Source: Methyloversatilis sp. XJ19-49 (lineage in GTDB: Bacteria; Pseudomonadota; Gammaproteobacteria; Burkholderiales; Rhodocyclaceae). Taken from it: a DNA stretch of 49,537 bases. Where the stretch lies: NCBI RefSeq assembly GCF_024580145.1, contig NZ_JANINI010000006.1, positions 1-49,537 on the forward strand, written 5' to 3'. Numbering within the stretch: the stretch's first letter is position 1; every line of letters begins with the position of its first letter. The notes under the pieces were generated by a model. That model was not told where the DNA came from. It was given only the letters and a program-made list of their open reading frames with translations, and ran no database searches. Positions 8,241 to 16,677 of the stretch are shown here, piece after piece. The position numbers were made by a program, and so were the translations under genes.

Positions 8241-8386
8241 GCCGCGTGCGCGCCCTGTCCCGTCTCTCCCCGGAGGTGCCGGCGCCTGCCGCCAGCGCCT
8301 TCGTGCCCGGTTCGTCCGGCCAACCGCCCGCAACTGCCGGAGATCAGCGGGCTTGTCATTCCATCCACAACGAGGAGCACCCATGA
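8237..8386 (+). CDS. Possible 49-residue ORF coupled to acoX and acoA
   Basis: This open frame starts in an ATGA overlap with the acoX stop and ends in an ATGA overlap with the acoA start (TGA 8384-8386). It exactly fills the 142-bp gap. The predicted peptide is Pro/Ala/Ser rich (MSRVRALSRLSPEVPAP...) with no recognisable domain, and its last codons contain the acoA Shine-Dalgarno. It could be a real small protein, or only a reading frame that keeps ribosomes moving between the two genes. I cannot assign a function. Confidence 0.35.
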   Translation: MSRVRALSRLSPEVPAPAASAFVPGSSGQPPATAGDQRACHSIHNEEHP

Positions 8387-9357
8387 GCAGTTCATTGACC
8401 AGGGAAGGCCTGCTGCAGGCCTACCGGACCATGCGCACGATCCGGGAATTCGAGGAACGTCTGCACGTCGATTTCGCCACTGGCGAAATCCCCGGCTTCG
8501 TCCACCTGTATGCCGGTGAGGAAGCGTCGGCAACCGGCATCTGCATGCACCTGAACCGCGACGACTACATCGCCAGTACCCACCGTGGCCACGGCCACTG
8601 CATCGCCAAGGGCGTCGATCCGGTCGGCATGATGGCCGAGATCTGGGGCAAGCGCACCGGCACCTGCAAGGGCAAGGGCGGCTCGATGCACATCGCTGAT
8701 CTTGACGTCGGCATGCTGGGTGCCAATGGCATCGTCGGCGGTGGCGGCCCGCTGATCTGCGGTACCGCGCTGGCGTCCAAGCTGCGCGGCAGCAACAACG
8801 TCGGCGTGTGCTTCTTCGGTGATGGCGCGTCCAACCAGGGCACGATTTTCGAGGCCATGAATCTGGCAGCCGTGTGGAAGTTGCCGGTCATCTTCGTCGG
8901 CGAGAACAACGGCTATGCCGAAGCGACCGCCAGCAAATTCTCGGTCGCCTGCGAAAACATCGCAGACCGCGCCTCAGCCTTCGGAATGCCGGGCGTGATC
9001 ACCGACGGCTTTGATTTCTTCGCCGTGCATGAAGCGGCCGGCGAAGCGGTCAAGCGTGCCCGCGAAGGTGGCGGACCTACGCTGCTCGAAGTGAAGCTGT
9101 CGCGCTACTACGGCCACTTCGAAGGCGACCAGCAGACCTACCGTGCACCGGGCGAAGTGCAGAAGCTGCGCGAAACCAAGGACTGCCTGATGCAGTTCGC
9201 ACGTCGCGTGACGTCTCGCGGCGAACTGTCGATGGCCGAGCTCGAAGCCATCGATGTCGAGGTGAAGACCCTGATCGACGCATCGGTGGTGAAGGCCAAG
9301 GCAGATCCGCTGCCCTTGCCCGAAGACCTGATGGCAGACGTCTACGTCTCTTACTGA
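8383..9357 (+). CDS. acoA: Acetoin dehydrogenase E1 component, alpha subunit
   Basis: AcoA is half of the thiamine-diphosphate E1 that cleaves acetoin into acetaldehyde and a hydroxyethyl unit bound for acetyl-CoA. The protein has 324 residues. It carries the ThDP motif from GDG (146-148) to NN (175-176), plus the family segments HLYAGEEASATGICMHL and STHRGHGHCIAKG. The alpha subunits of pyruvate E1 are close relatives, but the neighbouring acoX, acoR and hydrolase-type acoC identify this as acetoin dehydrogenase. ATG 8383 is preceded by CGAGGAG. Confidence 0.93.
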   Translation: MSSSLTREGLLQAYRTMRTIREFEERLHVDFATGEIPGFVHLYAGEEASATGICMHLNRDDYIASTHRGHGHCIAKGVDPVGMMAEIWGKRTGTCKGKGGSMHIADLDVGMLGANGIVGGGGPLICGTALASKLRGSNNVGVCFFGDGASNQGTIFEAMNLAAVWKLPVIFVGENNGYAEATASKFSVACENIADRASAFGMPGVITDGFDFFAVHEAAGEAVKRAREGGGPTLLEVKLSRYYGHFEGDQQTYRAPGEVQKLRETKDCLMQFARRVTSRGELSMAELEAIDVEVKTLIDASVVKAKADPLPLPEDLMADVYVSY

Positions 9358-9390
9358 ACCCACGCCACACGCTGACAGGAGAAATATCAG

Positions 9391-10401
9391 ATGGCACGAA
9401 AGATCACTTACCAGCAAGCCATCAACGAGGCGCTGGATCAGGAAATGGCACGCGACCCGAGCGTCATCGTCATGGGCGAAGACGTGGCCGGCGGCGCCGG
9501 CGCACCGGGCGAGGAAGACTCGTGGGGCGGCGTGCTCGGCGTCACCAAGGGCTTGTATGCGAAGCACCCTGGGCGCGTGCTCGACACGCCGATTTCTGAA
9601 TCCGGTTACATCGGTGCCGCGGTCGGCGCAGCCTGCAACGGCATGCGTCCGGTGGCCGAGCTGATGTTCATCGATTTCATGGGCGTGTGCTTCGACCAGA
9701 TCTTCAACCAGGCCGCCAAGTTCCGCTACATGTTCGGTGGCAAGGCGAAGACGCCGGTGGTCATCCGCGCCATGTACGGCGCCGGTTTCCGCGCCGCTGC
9801 GCAGCACTCGCAGTGCCTTTACAACATCTTCACCCACATCCCCGGGCTGAAGGTGGTGCTGCCGTCGAATCCGTATGACGCGAAGGGCCTGCTGATCCAG
9901 TCCATCCGCGACAACGACCCAGTGATCTTCCTCGAACACAAGGCCCTCTACACGATGGAAGGCGATGTGCCGGAAGAGAGCTACATCGTGCCGTTCGGCG
10001 AAGCCGCCGTGGTGCAGGAAGGTGACGACGTGACCATCGTGGCCTTCGGCCGCATGGTCAATTACGCCAAGGATGCGGGTGCCAGCCTGCGCAAGAAGGG
10101 CGTCCAGTGCGAAATCATCGATCCGCGCACGACCTCGCCGATGGACTTCGACACCATTCTCGAAAGCGTCGAGCGCACCGGTCGTCTGGTCATCGTCGAT
10201 GAATCGCACCCGCGCTGCAGCATGGCGTCCGACGTGTCGGGCTTCATCGCGCAGGAAGCGTTCGGCGCCCTCAAGGCACCGATCCAGATGGTGACCGCAC
10301 CGCACGTCCCCGTGCCCTTCGCAGCGTCGCTCGAAGACCTCTACATTCCCAGCCCGGCGCGCATCGAAGAAGCCGTGATGCGCGTCAAGGAGTATCGCTG
10401 A
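9391..10401 (+). CDS. acoB: Acetoin dehydrogenase E1 component, beta subunit
   Basis: AcoB is the beta subunit of 336 residues that completes the E1 heterotetramer with AcoA. It shows the transketolase-type pyrimidine-binding domain (VIVMGEDVAGGAGAPGEEDS, DTPISESGYIGAAVG, ELMFIDFMGVCFDQ) and the C-terminal transketolase domain (DVTIVAFGRMV, EIIDPRTTSPMDFDTI, VDESHPRCSMASD). AGGAG lies upstream of ATG 9391. The stop overlaps the acoC start by one base (TGATG). Confidence 0.94.
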   Translation: MARKITYQQAINEALDQEMARDPSVIVMGEDVAGGAGAPGEEDSWGGVLGVTKGLYAKHPGRVLDTPISESGYIGAAVGAACNGMRPVAELMFIDFMGVCFDQIFNQAAKFRYMFGGKAKTPVVIRAMYGAGFRAAAQHSQCLYNIFTHIPGLKVVLPSNPYDAKGLLIQSIRDNDPVIFLEHKALYTMEGDVPEESYIVPFGEAAVVQEGDDVTIVAFGRMVNYAKDAGASLRKKGVQCEIIDPRTTSPMDFDTILESVERTGRLVIVDESHPRCSMASDVSGFIAQEAFGALKAPIQMVTAPHVPVPFAASLEDLYIPSPARIEEAVMRVKEYR

Positions 10402-11510
10402 TGTCCTCGATTCTGACCGTCACCATGCCCAAGTGGGGCTTGTCCATGCAGGAGGGCAAGGTCAACCTGTGGCTGAAGGAAGTCGGTGACACGATCGCTC
10501 CGGGCGAGGAAATCATCGAAGTCGAGAGCGAGAAGATTTCCGGCGCCGTCGAGGCGGCCGTCACCGGCGTGCTGCGCCGGCAGGTCGCCCAGCCGGACGA
10601 GGTGCTGCCGGTTGGCGCCCTGCTCGGCGTGATTGCCGACGCCGACGTGTCGGATGATCTGATCGATGATCTGATCGCCCGCTTCCAGGCGGAATTCGTG
10701 CCGCCGACCGACGACGAGGCCGATGCCGGACCGCAGACGCAGACGGTGCAGGTCAATGGCCGGCAGTTGCGCTATCTGAAGCGCGGTGACGGCGGCACGC
10801 CGCTGCTGCTGATCCACGGCTTCGGTGGCGATCTGAACAACTGGCTGTTCAACCATGAAGCGCTGGCCGCTTCGCGCGCCGTCTATGCGATCGATCTGCC
10901 GGGTCATGGCGCATCGACCAAGGTCACCGGTGCGGCGTCGCTCGACGATCTGGCCGATGCGGTGAGCGGGTTCATGGAGGCGGTCGGCATTACATCCGCC
11001 GACGTCGTCGGTCACTCGATGGGCGGCGGCGTGTGCCTTGCGCTGACGCGCCGCGCGCCGCAGAAGGTCAAGTCACTGACGCTGATCGCGAGTGCCGCTC
11101 TGGGCAGCGACATCAACGGTGCCTACATCGACGGCTTCGTCGCCGGCAACACGCGCAATGCACTCAAGCCGCTGCTGGCGCAGCTCTTTTCGGACGCCGG
11201 TCTGGTCACGCGTCAGCTGATCGACGACATGCTCAAGTACAAGCGGCTCGAAGGAGTGGACGAGGCACTGGCGACGCTGGCCGGCGGACTGTTCCCCGCT
11301 GGCCGTCAGTCGGCTGTGCTGGCTGATGTCGCGGCAGCAAGCGGCAAGCCGGTGCTGGTGATCTGGGGCGAGAACGACCGGATCATTCCGGTCGCGCACG
11401 CTTCGGCCATTCCGTCGGCCAGGGTGGTGGTGCTGCCGGCACAGGGCCACATGGTGCAGATGGAATCGGCCAGTGAAGTGAACAAGCTGATCGGCGAGTT
11501 CACAAGCTGA
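10401..11510 (+). CDS. acoC: Acetoin dehydrogenase E2: lipoyl domain fused to alpha/beta hydrolase
   Basis: AcoC has 369 residues in the aco-specific form. Residues 1-80 are a lipoyl domain with the lipoylated lysine K45 in VESEKISG. Residues 125-369 are an alpha/beta hydrolase with LLIHGFGGD, nucleophile S206 in GHSMGGG, and a C-terminal catalytic His in GHMVQM. This hydrolase-fold E2, in place of the usual catalytic domain, is known from proteobacterial acetoin systems. No E3 gene (dihydrolipoamide dehydrogenase) follows, so E3 must be shared with another complex. Start and stop fit the coupled operon. Confidence 0.92.
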   Translation: MSSILTVTMPKWGLSMQEGKVNLWLKEVGDTIAPGEEIIEVESEKISGAVEAAVTGVLRRQVAQPDEVLPVGALLGVIADADVSDDLIDDLIARFQAEFVPPTDDEADAGPQTQTVQVNGRQLRYLKRGDGGTPLLLIHGFGGDLNNWLFNHEALAASRAVYAIDLPGHGASTKVTGAASLDDLADAVSGFMEAVGITSADVVGHSMGGGVCLALTRRAPQKVKSLTLIASAALGSDINGAYIDGFVAGNTRNALKPLLAQLFSDAGLVTRQLIDDMLKYKRLEGVDEALATLAGGLFPAGRQSAVLADVAAASGKPVLVIWGENDRIIPVAHASAIPSARVVVLPAQGHMVQMESASEVNKLIGEFTS

Positions 11511-11544
11511 ATACGAACGGAGCACCAACGGAGCCCGACCCGGG

Positions 11545-11642
11545 CCCCTGTTGAGCAGTCAGACCGTCCGCCCCGAACAGGGGATGGACAGGGCGGAGCA
11601 TCCGTTGCGGGTGTTCCGCCTCGCTGCGGCATGCGCCGCAGC
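11545..11642 (+). other. Structured leader between acoC and lipA
   Basis: CCCCTGTT (11545-11552) pairs with AACAGGGG (11576-11583). GGCGGA (11592-11597) pairs with TCCGCC (11615-11620). GCTGCGGC and GCCGCAGC (11623-11642) make an 8-bp hairpin with loop ATGC. The lipA Shine-Dalgarno follows at once. It may be an attenuator or processing region separating aco from cofactor genes; I recognise no riboswitch class. Confidence 0.4.
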
Positions 11643-11662
11643 AACCCGACGAAGGACAAGAA

Positions 11663-12613
11663 ATGAATTCAGCAGTCGTGGGAGAAGGCCTGCGCGGACG
11701 CGACAAGCTGGCCCGCATTCCGGTCAAGGTCCGCGAAGACGTGGCGTCGCCGGCGAAACCTGCCTGGCTGCGCGGCCGTGATCAGGACACGCCGGCCGTG
11801 CGCGCGCTGCAGGGCGTGCTGCGTGACCACGCACTGCATACGGTGTGCGAGGAAGCGGCCTGCCCGAACATCGGCGAATGCTTCGGTCGCGGCACCGCGA
11901 CCTTCATGATCCTCGGTGCCATCTGCACGCGCCGCTGCCCGTTCTGCGATGTGTCGCACGGACGGCCGCTGGCGCCGGATGCCGACGAGCCGCAGCGCCT
12001 GGCCCACACGGTGGCGGCGATGAAGCTGCGCTATGTCGTGATCACCTCGGTCGACCGCGACGACTTGCGCGACGGCGGCGCTGCGCACTTTGCGCAGTGC
12101 ATGGCCGACATCCGCGCGGCGTCGCCCAACATCACGATCGAGGTGCTGACACCGGATTTCCGTGGCCGCGAGGCGGCCGCACTCGACGCGCTGGCGGTGT
12201 CGCCGCCGGACGTGTTCAACCACAACATGGAAACCGTGCCGCGCCTGTACCGCGAGGTCAGGCCCGGCGCGAGCTACGAAGGCTCGTTGAAGCTGATCCG
12301 CGATTTCGGCGCGCGCTTCCCGGGCGTGCCTACCAAGACCGGCCTGATGCTCGGTCTCGGCGAAACCGAAGACGAAGTGGTCGAGGTGATGCGTGACCTG
12401 CGCGCGCACGGCTGCGACCTGCTGACGCTGGGTCAGTACCTGCGTCCGTCGCCAGCGCACCTGCCGGTGATCGAGTACATCTCGCCGGCACGCTTCGATG
12501 CGCTGCGCGAAAAGGCGCTCGAGCTGGGTTTCAGCGAGGTGGCCGCGGGGCCGCTGGTGCGCTCGTCCTACCGCGCCGACGTGCTGCATCAGGCGCATGC
12601 CGATCATGACTGA
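11663..12613 (+). CDS. lipA: Lipoyl synthase
   Basis: LipA is the radical SAM enzyme that inserts two sulfurs into octanoyl groups to make lipoyl cofactors. The protein has 316 residues. It has the auxiliary cluster cysteines C62, C67 and C73 ([12 protein letters not shown]) and the radical SAM cysteines C88, C92 and C95 (CTRRCPFC). Family segments [17 protein letters not shown] and [10 protein letters not shown] are present, and the conserved C-terminal RSSYRA follows. ATG 11663 has AAGGA upstream. Its place right after acoC, whose lipoyl domain needs this cofactor, suggests a local supply role, although it may also be the cell's main lipoyl synthase. The stop overlaps thiS by 8 bp. Confidence 0.95.
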   Translation: MNSAVVGEGLRGRDKLARIPVKVREDVASPAKPAWLRGRDQDTPAVRALQGVLRDHALHTVCEEAACPNIGECFGRGTATFMILGAICTRRCPFCDVSHGRPLAPDADEPQRLAHTVAAMKLRYVVITSVDRDDLRDGGAAHFAQCMADIRAASPNITIEVLTPDFRGREAAALDALAVSPPDVFNHNMETVPRLYREVRPGASYEGSLKLIRDFGARFPGVPTKTGLMLGLGETEDEVVEVMRDLRAHGCDLLTLGQYLRPSPAHLPVIEYISPARFDALREKALELGFSEVAAGPLVRSSYRADVLHQAHADHD

Positions 12614-12824
12614 TCCGCGCCCTTCACTGGTCACCGTCAATGGGCAGATCGAGCGGCTGGACGCCGTGATGTCCGTGGGCAGTCTGCTCGACGGCAAGGC
12701 TTTGCGCACACGCCGCATCGCGGTCGAGCGCAACGGCGAAATCGTGCCGCGCAGCGCGTTTGACTGCACCTGGCTCAATCACGGCGATCGCGTGGAAATC
12801 GTCGTCGCAGTCGGAGGAGGTTGA
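12606..12824 (+). CDS. thiS: Sulfur carrier protein ThiS
   Basis: ThiS is a 72-residue ubiquitin-like carrier. Its C-terminal Gly-Gly (VVAVGGG end) is thiocarboxylated and donates sulfur for the thiamine thiazole. It begins [10 protein letters not shown], contains [14 protein letters not shown] and the [11 protein letters not shown] strand, and ends in GG exactly as the family requires. ATG 12606 lies inside the end of lipA. The bases coding the terminal glycines also contain the thiG ribosome site (GGAGGAGG), so the two are tightly coupled. Confidence 0.92.
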   Translation: MTDPRPSLVTVNGQIERLDAVMSVGSLLDGKALRTRRIAVERNGEIVPRSAFDCTWLNHGDRVEIVVAVGGG

Positions 12825-12825
12825 A

Positions 12826-13647
12826 GTGAATCCACCCTTGAGCCCCTGTCTGAGTGACTCGCTGGTCATCGGCGGCCAGACGTTCGAATCGCGTCTGCTG
12901 GTGGGCACCGGCAAGTATCGCGACCTCGCCGAAACCGCACGCGCGCTGGACGCCAGCGCGGCCGAAATCGTCACCGTGGCGATCCGTCGTGTGCCGCTGA
13001 CGGCGCGCGACGGCGCGCCCGGGCTACTCGATGCGCTGCCGGTCGGTCGCTATACGCTGCTGCCCAATTCCGCCGGCTGCTACACCGCCGATGACGCGGT
13101 GCGCACGCTGCGGCTCGCGCGCGAACTGCTCGACGGCCACGATCTGGTGAAGCTCGAAGTGCTGGGCGACTCGAAGACGCTGTTTCCCGATATGCCGGAA
13201 ACGCTGCGCGCGGCCGAAGTGCTGATCCGCGACGGTTTTCGCGTGATGGTCTATTGCTCGGATGACCCGATACAGGCGCGCGTGCTCGAAAGCATGGGCT
13301 GCGTGGCGGTGATGCCGCTGGCCAGCCTGATCGGCTCGGGCATGGGAATCCTGAATCCGTGGAACCTGAAAATCATCATTGCCGAGGCCGGCGTGCCGGT
13401 CATCGTCGATGCCGGCATCGGCACCGCGTCGGACGCGGCCGTGGCGATGGAGCTCGGTTGTGACGGCGTGCTGATGAATACCGCGATCGCGCATGCGCGT
13501 GATCCGGTGCTGATGGCCAGCGCCATGCGCCACGCCGTCGCGGCCGGTCGCCAGGCGTTTCTGGCCGGGCGGATGGACGCAGTGCCGTACCGCGCCGTGG
13601 CGTCGTCGCCGCAGGTCGGACTGATCACCCAGATGCAAGAGATGTAA
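12826..13647 (+). CDS. thiG: Thiazole synthase ThiG
   Basis: ThiG forms the thiazole phosphate of thiamine from deoxyxylulose phosphate, dehydroglycine and ThiS-thiocarboxylate. The protein has 273 residues from GTG 12826, two bases after the thiS stop and just behind GGAGGAGG. It is a TIM barrel with [19 protein letters not shown], and the Schiff-base lysine in [11 protein letters not shown]. Phosphate-binding segments [13 protein letters not shown] and [18 protein letters not shown] follow. thiO, thiE and thiF are not adjacent. Confidence 0.95.
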   Translation: MNPPLSPCLSDSLVIGGQTFESRLLVGTGKYRDLAETARALDASAAEIVTVAIRRVPLTARDGAPGLLDALPVGRYTLLPNSAGCYTADDAVRTLRLARELLDGHDLVKLEVLGDSKTLFPDMPETLRAAEVLIRDGFRVMVYCSDDPIQARVLESMGCVAVMPLASLIGSGMGILNPWNLKIIIAEAGVPVIVDAGIGTASDAAVAMELGCDGVLMNTAIAHARDPVLMASAMRHAVAAGRQAFLAGRMDAVPYRAVASSPQVGLITQMQEM

Positions 13648-13690
13648 GTACAGCAGGAAGCACCCACTACAAGAACAGGGAGGAATTCAG

Positions 13691-14431
13691 ATGTCTTCAG
13701 CAGGAACACGCAAGGTTGCACTGGTCACCGGCGCATCCCGCGGTATCGGGGCGGCAGTCGCCGGCCGGCTCGCACGCGACGGCTTTCACGTGGTCGTCCA
13801 CTACGGCCGCGGTGCGGACGAGGCGCGGGCGGTGTGCGAAGGCATACGGCAGGCGGGCGGCAGTGCATCAGTCGTGCAGGCGGATCTGGCGGCGCGCGAC
13901 GGCGCCGACCAACTGCTCGCCGGCCTGGCTGAACAGCAGGTCGATGTGCTGGTGAATAACGCCGGCATCGCGCCCTTCGCATCGATCAGCGACATGGATG
14001 TCGACAGCTTCGACGAACTGTCGGCGGTCAACATGCGGTCCGTGTTCTTCGTCACGCAGAAGATATTGACGCGCATGGGCAGCGGCGGCCGCATCATCAA
14101 CCTGTCGTCCGTGGTGGCGCGCACGGCATTTCCCGGCATGCCCGCCTATTCGGCCACCAAGGGCTTTGTTGATGTGCTGACGCTGCACCTCGCGGCCGAA
14201 CTGGGTCCGCGCGGCATCACCGTGAATGCCGTGGCACCGGGCGTCATCGAAACTCGCCTCACCACCGGGCTGCTCGAAGGCGGTGGCGCCGATGCCGTGC
14301 AGTCCATCCAGGCGCTGTCGGGCATCGCAGGTCCGGATCGCGTGGCCGGCATCGTCGGCTTCCTCGCCGGTCCTGATGGCATCTGGACAACCGGTCAGGT
14401 GATCGACGTCAGCGGCGGCACCAAGCTCTGA
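13691..14431 (+). CDS. Short-chain dehydrogenase/reductase (SDR), substrate unknown
   Basis: This is a classical SDR of 246 residues. It has the dinucleotide motif TGASRGIG (13-20), NNAG (89-92), and the catalytic set S139/S140, Y153 and K157 (YSATK). An AGGGAGGAA ribosome site precedes the ATG. FabG-like SDRs are too similar to each other to assign a substrate. Its position behind the aco and cofactor genes allows acetoin/butanediol or acetaldehyde-related chemistry, but that is only a contextual guess. Confidence 0.8.
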   Translation: MSSAGTRKVALVTGASRGIGAAVAGRLARDGFHVVVHYGRGADEARAVCEGIRQAGGSASVVQADLAARDGADQLLAGLAEQQVDVLVNNAGIAPFASISDMDVDSFDELSAVNMRSVFFVTQKILTRMGSGGRIINLSSVVARTAFPGMPAYSATKGFVDVLTLHLAAELGPRGITVNAVAPGVIETRLTTGLLEGGGADAVQSIQALSGIAGPDRVAGIVGFLAGPDGIWTTGQVIDVSGGTKL

Positions 14432-14453
14432 GCGCGGCGGCTGCGCCGGCTCA
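14429..14453. terminator. Compact bidirectional terminator made from two stop codons
   Basis: TGAGC-G-CGGCG and CGCCG-GCTCA pair over 10 bp, with one bulged G and a GCTG loop. The TGA of the SDR gene (14429-14431) pairs with the TCA that is the stop of the opposite YdcF gene (14451-14453). The two genes converge with only 19 bases between them. Confidence 0.55.
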
Positions 14454-15203
14454 CGCCACGCGCAGGTTCATCGCGATCCAGCCCAGCCATTCGTGCAGCG
14501 CGACCCCTGATTGCGACAGCGCGCGCATGCTCGGCACCAGATCGCCCGGCGACACGCCGCCTGTGCGGCGGATCAGGGTGGGGGCGGCGAGTGGCGTCAG
14601 TCCGGCGCGGCGGAAGTGTTCCATCGCGCGCCGCATGTGGAAGGCGTGCGTCACCAGCGCCACGCGGGTGACGCCTTCGTTGCCGAGTGTGGCAGCGGAC
14701 AGTACGGCGTTGTCGCCGGTATCGCGCGATGCCGACTCAATCCAGCGCACCGGAACATCCTGTTCCTGCAGGACAGCCGCCATCAGGTCTGCCTCCGGTT
14801 GGCCCTGCCACACCACACCACCGCTGACCAGCACCGGCAGACCGGTCTTCCGGGCCAGCCGGGCGCCAGCGCGAAGACGTTCAAGGGCGAAGCCATTAAC
14901 CGTCTGTCCGTCGTAATCCACCAGGTTGTCGGTGCTGCCGGCGCCGAGAATGACGATGGCCTGGGCGTCCGACAGGTCGGCCACAGCGTCGGTGGCATAG
15001 GTCGAACGCTCGAGCCAGCCCGATACCACCGGCGTGGCGAGCAGCCACAACGCAATCAGACCACTCCACGCCAGCACCATGCCAGTGCGCGGATGGTGCC
15101 GGCGCAGCAGCAGCCCGAGGATGCTGGCGAGCAGCGGACTGACCGGCGGCAGCAGCAAGGTAGACAGCAGCTTCTTCAGGGCGAACATCAGCGAAGCCAG
15201 CAT
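14451..15203 (-). CDS. YdcF/ElyC-like inner-membrane protein (DUF218)
   Basis: This 250-residue protein has two N-terminal hydrophobic segments (about 8-32 and 40-58) followed by a cytoplasmic or periplasmic DUF218 domain. The domain carries AIVILGAGS, TGLPVLVSGG, SRDTGDNA and VTHAFHMRRAM, as in YdcF and ElyC. Relatives are linked to envelope or polyprenyl-carrier homeostasis, but the reaction is not established. It is a single gene, divergent from the DUF2802 gene. ATG 15203 lies 110 bp from that gene's start. Confidence 0.85.
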   Translation of the reverse strand: MLASLMFALKKLLSTLLLPPVSPLLASILGLLLRRHHPRTGMVLAWSGLIALWLLATPVVSGWLERSTYATDAVADLSDAQAIVILGAGSTDNLVDYDGQTVNGFALERLRAGARLARKTGLPVLVSGGVVWQGQPEADLMAAVLQEQDVPVRWIESASRDTGDNAVLSAATLGNEGVTRVALVTHAFHMRRAMEHFRRAGLTPLAAPTLIRRTGGVSPGDLVPSMRALSQSGVALHEWLGWIAMNLRVA

Positions 15204-15312
15204 GGGCGCCTATCCGGGCAAAAAGACTTATTATCCGGGCCAATGCGCCTCATGGCGACAGGAAGACCACGGCGCCCCACTGCACGGAACGGCGCCTCAA
15301 CGGAGCGTGCTC

Positions 15313-15798
15313 TTGATCGATGTATCGGCTATCGGCTGGAAGGAAGCGGCGCTCGTTGCGCTGGTCATTCTCGCGACATACATGGGTTACGCACTGATGC
15401 GCCTGTCCACGCTGAACGCCCGTCGCATTCAACCCGAGCCGGAACCGGTTGCCGACCCCGATCCGCCGACCATCGTGCCGGTTGCGCCTGCCCTCGGTTC
15501 TGACGAGATCGAAGCTCTGCTCGACACCCTGCTGGACCGCCGGCTGGCGCCGCTGATGCAGCAGATGGAAATCCGGCTCGATCAGGCCGAGTTGCGCATC
15601 GACGAACTGGGTCGCCGGGTGGAAACGGTCAATCAACTGCCGCCTGTCGCGCCGCAATACAGCGAGGCGTTGTCGCTCGCGGCACGCGGGTTGAGTGCGG
15701 AAGACATCGCCGACCAATGCGAAATGTCGGTCGGAGAAGCTGAACTGGTGCGCACGCTGGCCAAGAGCCGCGGCATGGGCGGGGGAGAGGAAACATGA
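15313..15798 (+). CDS. DUF2802 membrane-anchored protein
   Basis: This protein has 161 residues from TTG 15313, chosen because CGGAG lies 7 bases upstream; GTG 15307 would be too close to it. It has one N-terminal membrane segment (EAALVALVILATYMGYAL), an acidic proline-rich linker and a coiled-coil-like helix. The C-terminal DUF2802 helix-turn-helix-like motif reads GLSAEDIADQCEMSVGEAELV. DUF2802 proteins often sit near flagellar or motility genes. Here it is coupled by an ATGA overlap to a SPOR protein, and a chemoreceptor follows. Function unknown. Confidence 0.75.
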   Translation: MIDVSAIGWKEAALVALVILATYMGYALMRLSTLNARRIQPEPEPVADPDPPTIVPVAPALGSDEIEALLDTLLDRRLAPLMQQMEIRLDQAELRIDELGRRVETVNQLPPVAPQYSEALSLAARGLSAEDIADQCEMSVGEAELVRTLAKSRGMGGGEET

Positions 15799-16583
15799 GT
15801 GCGGCAGTGGCGCGGGCGCGTCTGGGCGTGAGAAGCGACGCCGAGGAGCAGGCGGCGGAACAGCGCAGTGCGCTGCTGCGCCGGGTGGTGGTGGCAGGCG
15901 GTCTGATCGCGCTGCTGATCGGTGGTCTGGCGCTGTTCGATGTGAGTCGCAAGCCGGCCGAGCCCTTGCCGCCATCGATGTCAGACGTGCAATCCGAGCC
16001 GGCCGTAGCCGAAGCCGAACCGCCGGCCGAAGAAACCGCGTTGCCGCCGTTGCCCCCGGCCGACGAAGGCACGGGCGATCCGGGTGCGTCCGACGTGACT
16101 GCGGCGGAGGCAAGGACCGTCAATCTGCCCGATACCCCGCCACCGCTGCCCGAAGGCACGGCGCGTCCTGAAGCGCCCGCCGGGACCGCCGAAGCGGAAC
16201 CCGCTCCCGCCGCCGCACCGGCCACGCCCGGTCGCCTGGTGATCGGGGATGGCGAACCCCGCGCGCCGGCGGCGACGCAGCGGCTGCCAGCGCGAGCGCC
16301 GGCCGCCCAGCCGATCACCCGCACGCCACCACCCGCGGCAGCCGGCCAGGGCGAAATCACCGGTTACCGGGTGCAGGTCGGTGTGTTCAGCAGCGTGGCC
16401 AACGCGGAAGACGTGCGTGCGAAACTGGCGCTCAAGGGCATTCCATCGCAGATCGAGGCGCGCGTGCATGTCGGCCCGTTCAAGACGCGCGCAGAAGCCG
16501 ACCAGGCGCGCGCAAGGCTGCGCGCACTGGGCATGGACAGTGGCGCTCCGGCGCCGGTGCGTGCCGCGACCGGCCGCCCTTGA
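15795..16583 (+). CDS. SPOR-domain membrane protein
   Basis: This 262-residue protein has a short cytoplasmic N-terminus and one membrane segment (about 37-54, VVVAGGLIALLIGGLALF). A long periplasmic Pro/Ala/Glu linker follows. It ends in a SPOR domain (about 190-255) with YRVQVGVFSSVANAEDVRAKL and a second half VGPFKTRAEADQARARLRALG. SPOR domains bind denuded peptidoglycan at the septum. FtsN and DedD have the same layout, so a cell-division role is possible. ATG overlaps the DUF2802 stop. Confidence 0.85.
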   Translation: MSAAVARARLGVRSDAEEQAAEQRSALLRRVVVAGGLIALLIGGLALFDVSRKPAEPLPPSMSDVQSEPAVAEAEPPAEETALPPLPPADEGTGDPGASDVTAAEARTVNLPDTPPPLPEGTARPEAPAGTAEAEPAPAAAPATPGRLVIGDGEPRAPAATQRLPARAPAAQPITRTPPPAAAGQGEITGYRVQVGVFSSVANAEDVRAKLALKGIPSQIEARVHVGPFKTRAEADQARARLRALGMDSGAPAPVRAATGRP

Positions 16584-16677
16584 ACACTGCCTCGCCCTGA
16601 ATCCCGACAGACTCTAAAGCTCGTGTTCGATCCGGACGTAAAACCGATCCCGATCAATAAAAACATGCGAGGCTGCG

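Noticed and set aside
16616-16646. Sigma-28 promoter before the CZB chemoreceptor
   Set aside because: TAAA is present but the -10 matches only about half of GCCGATAA.
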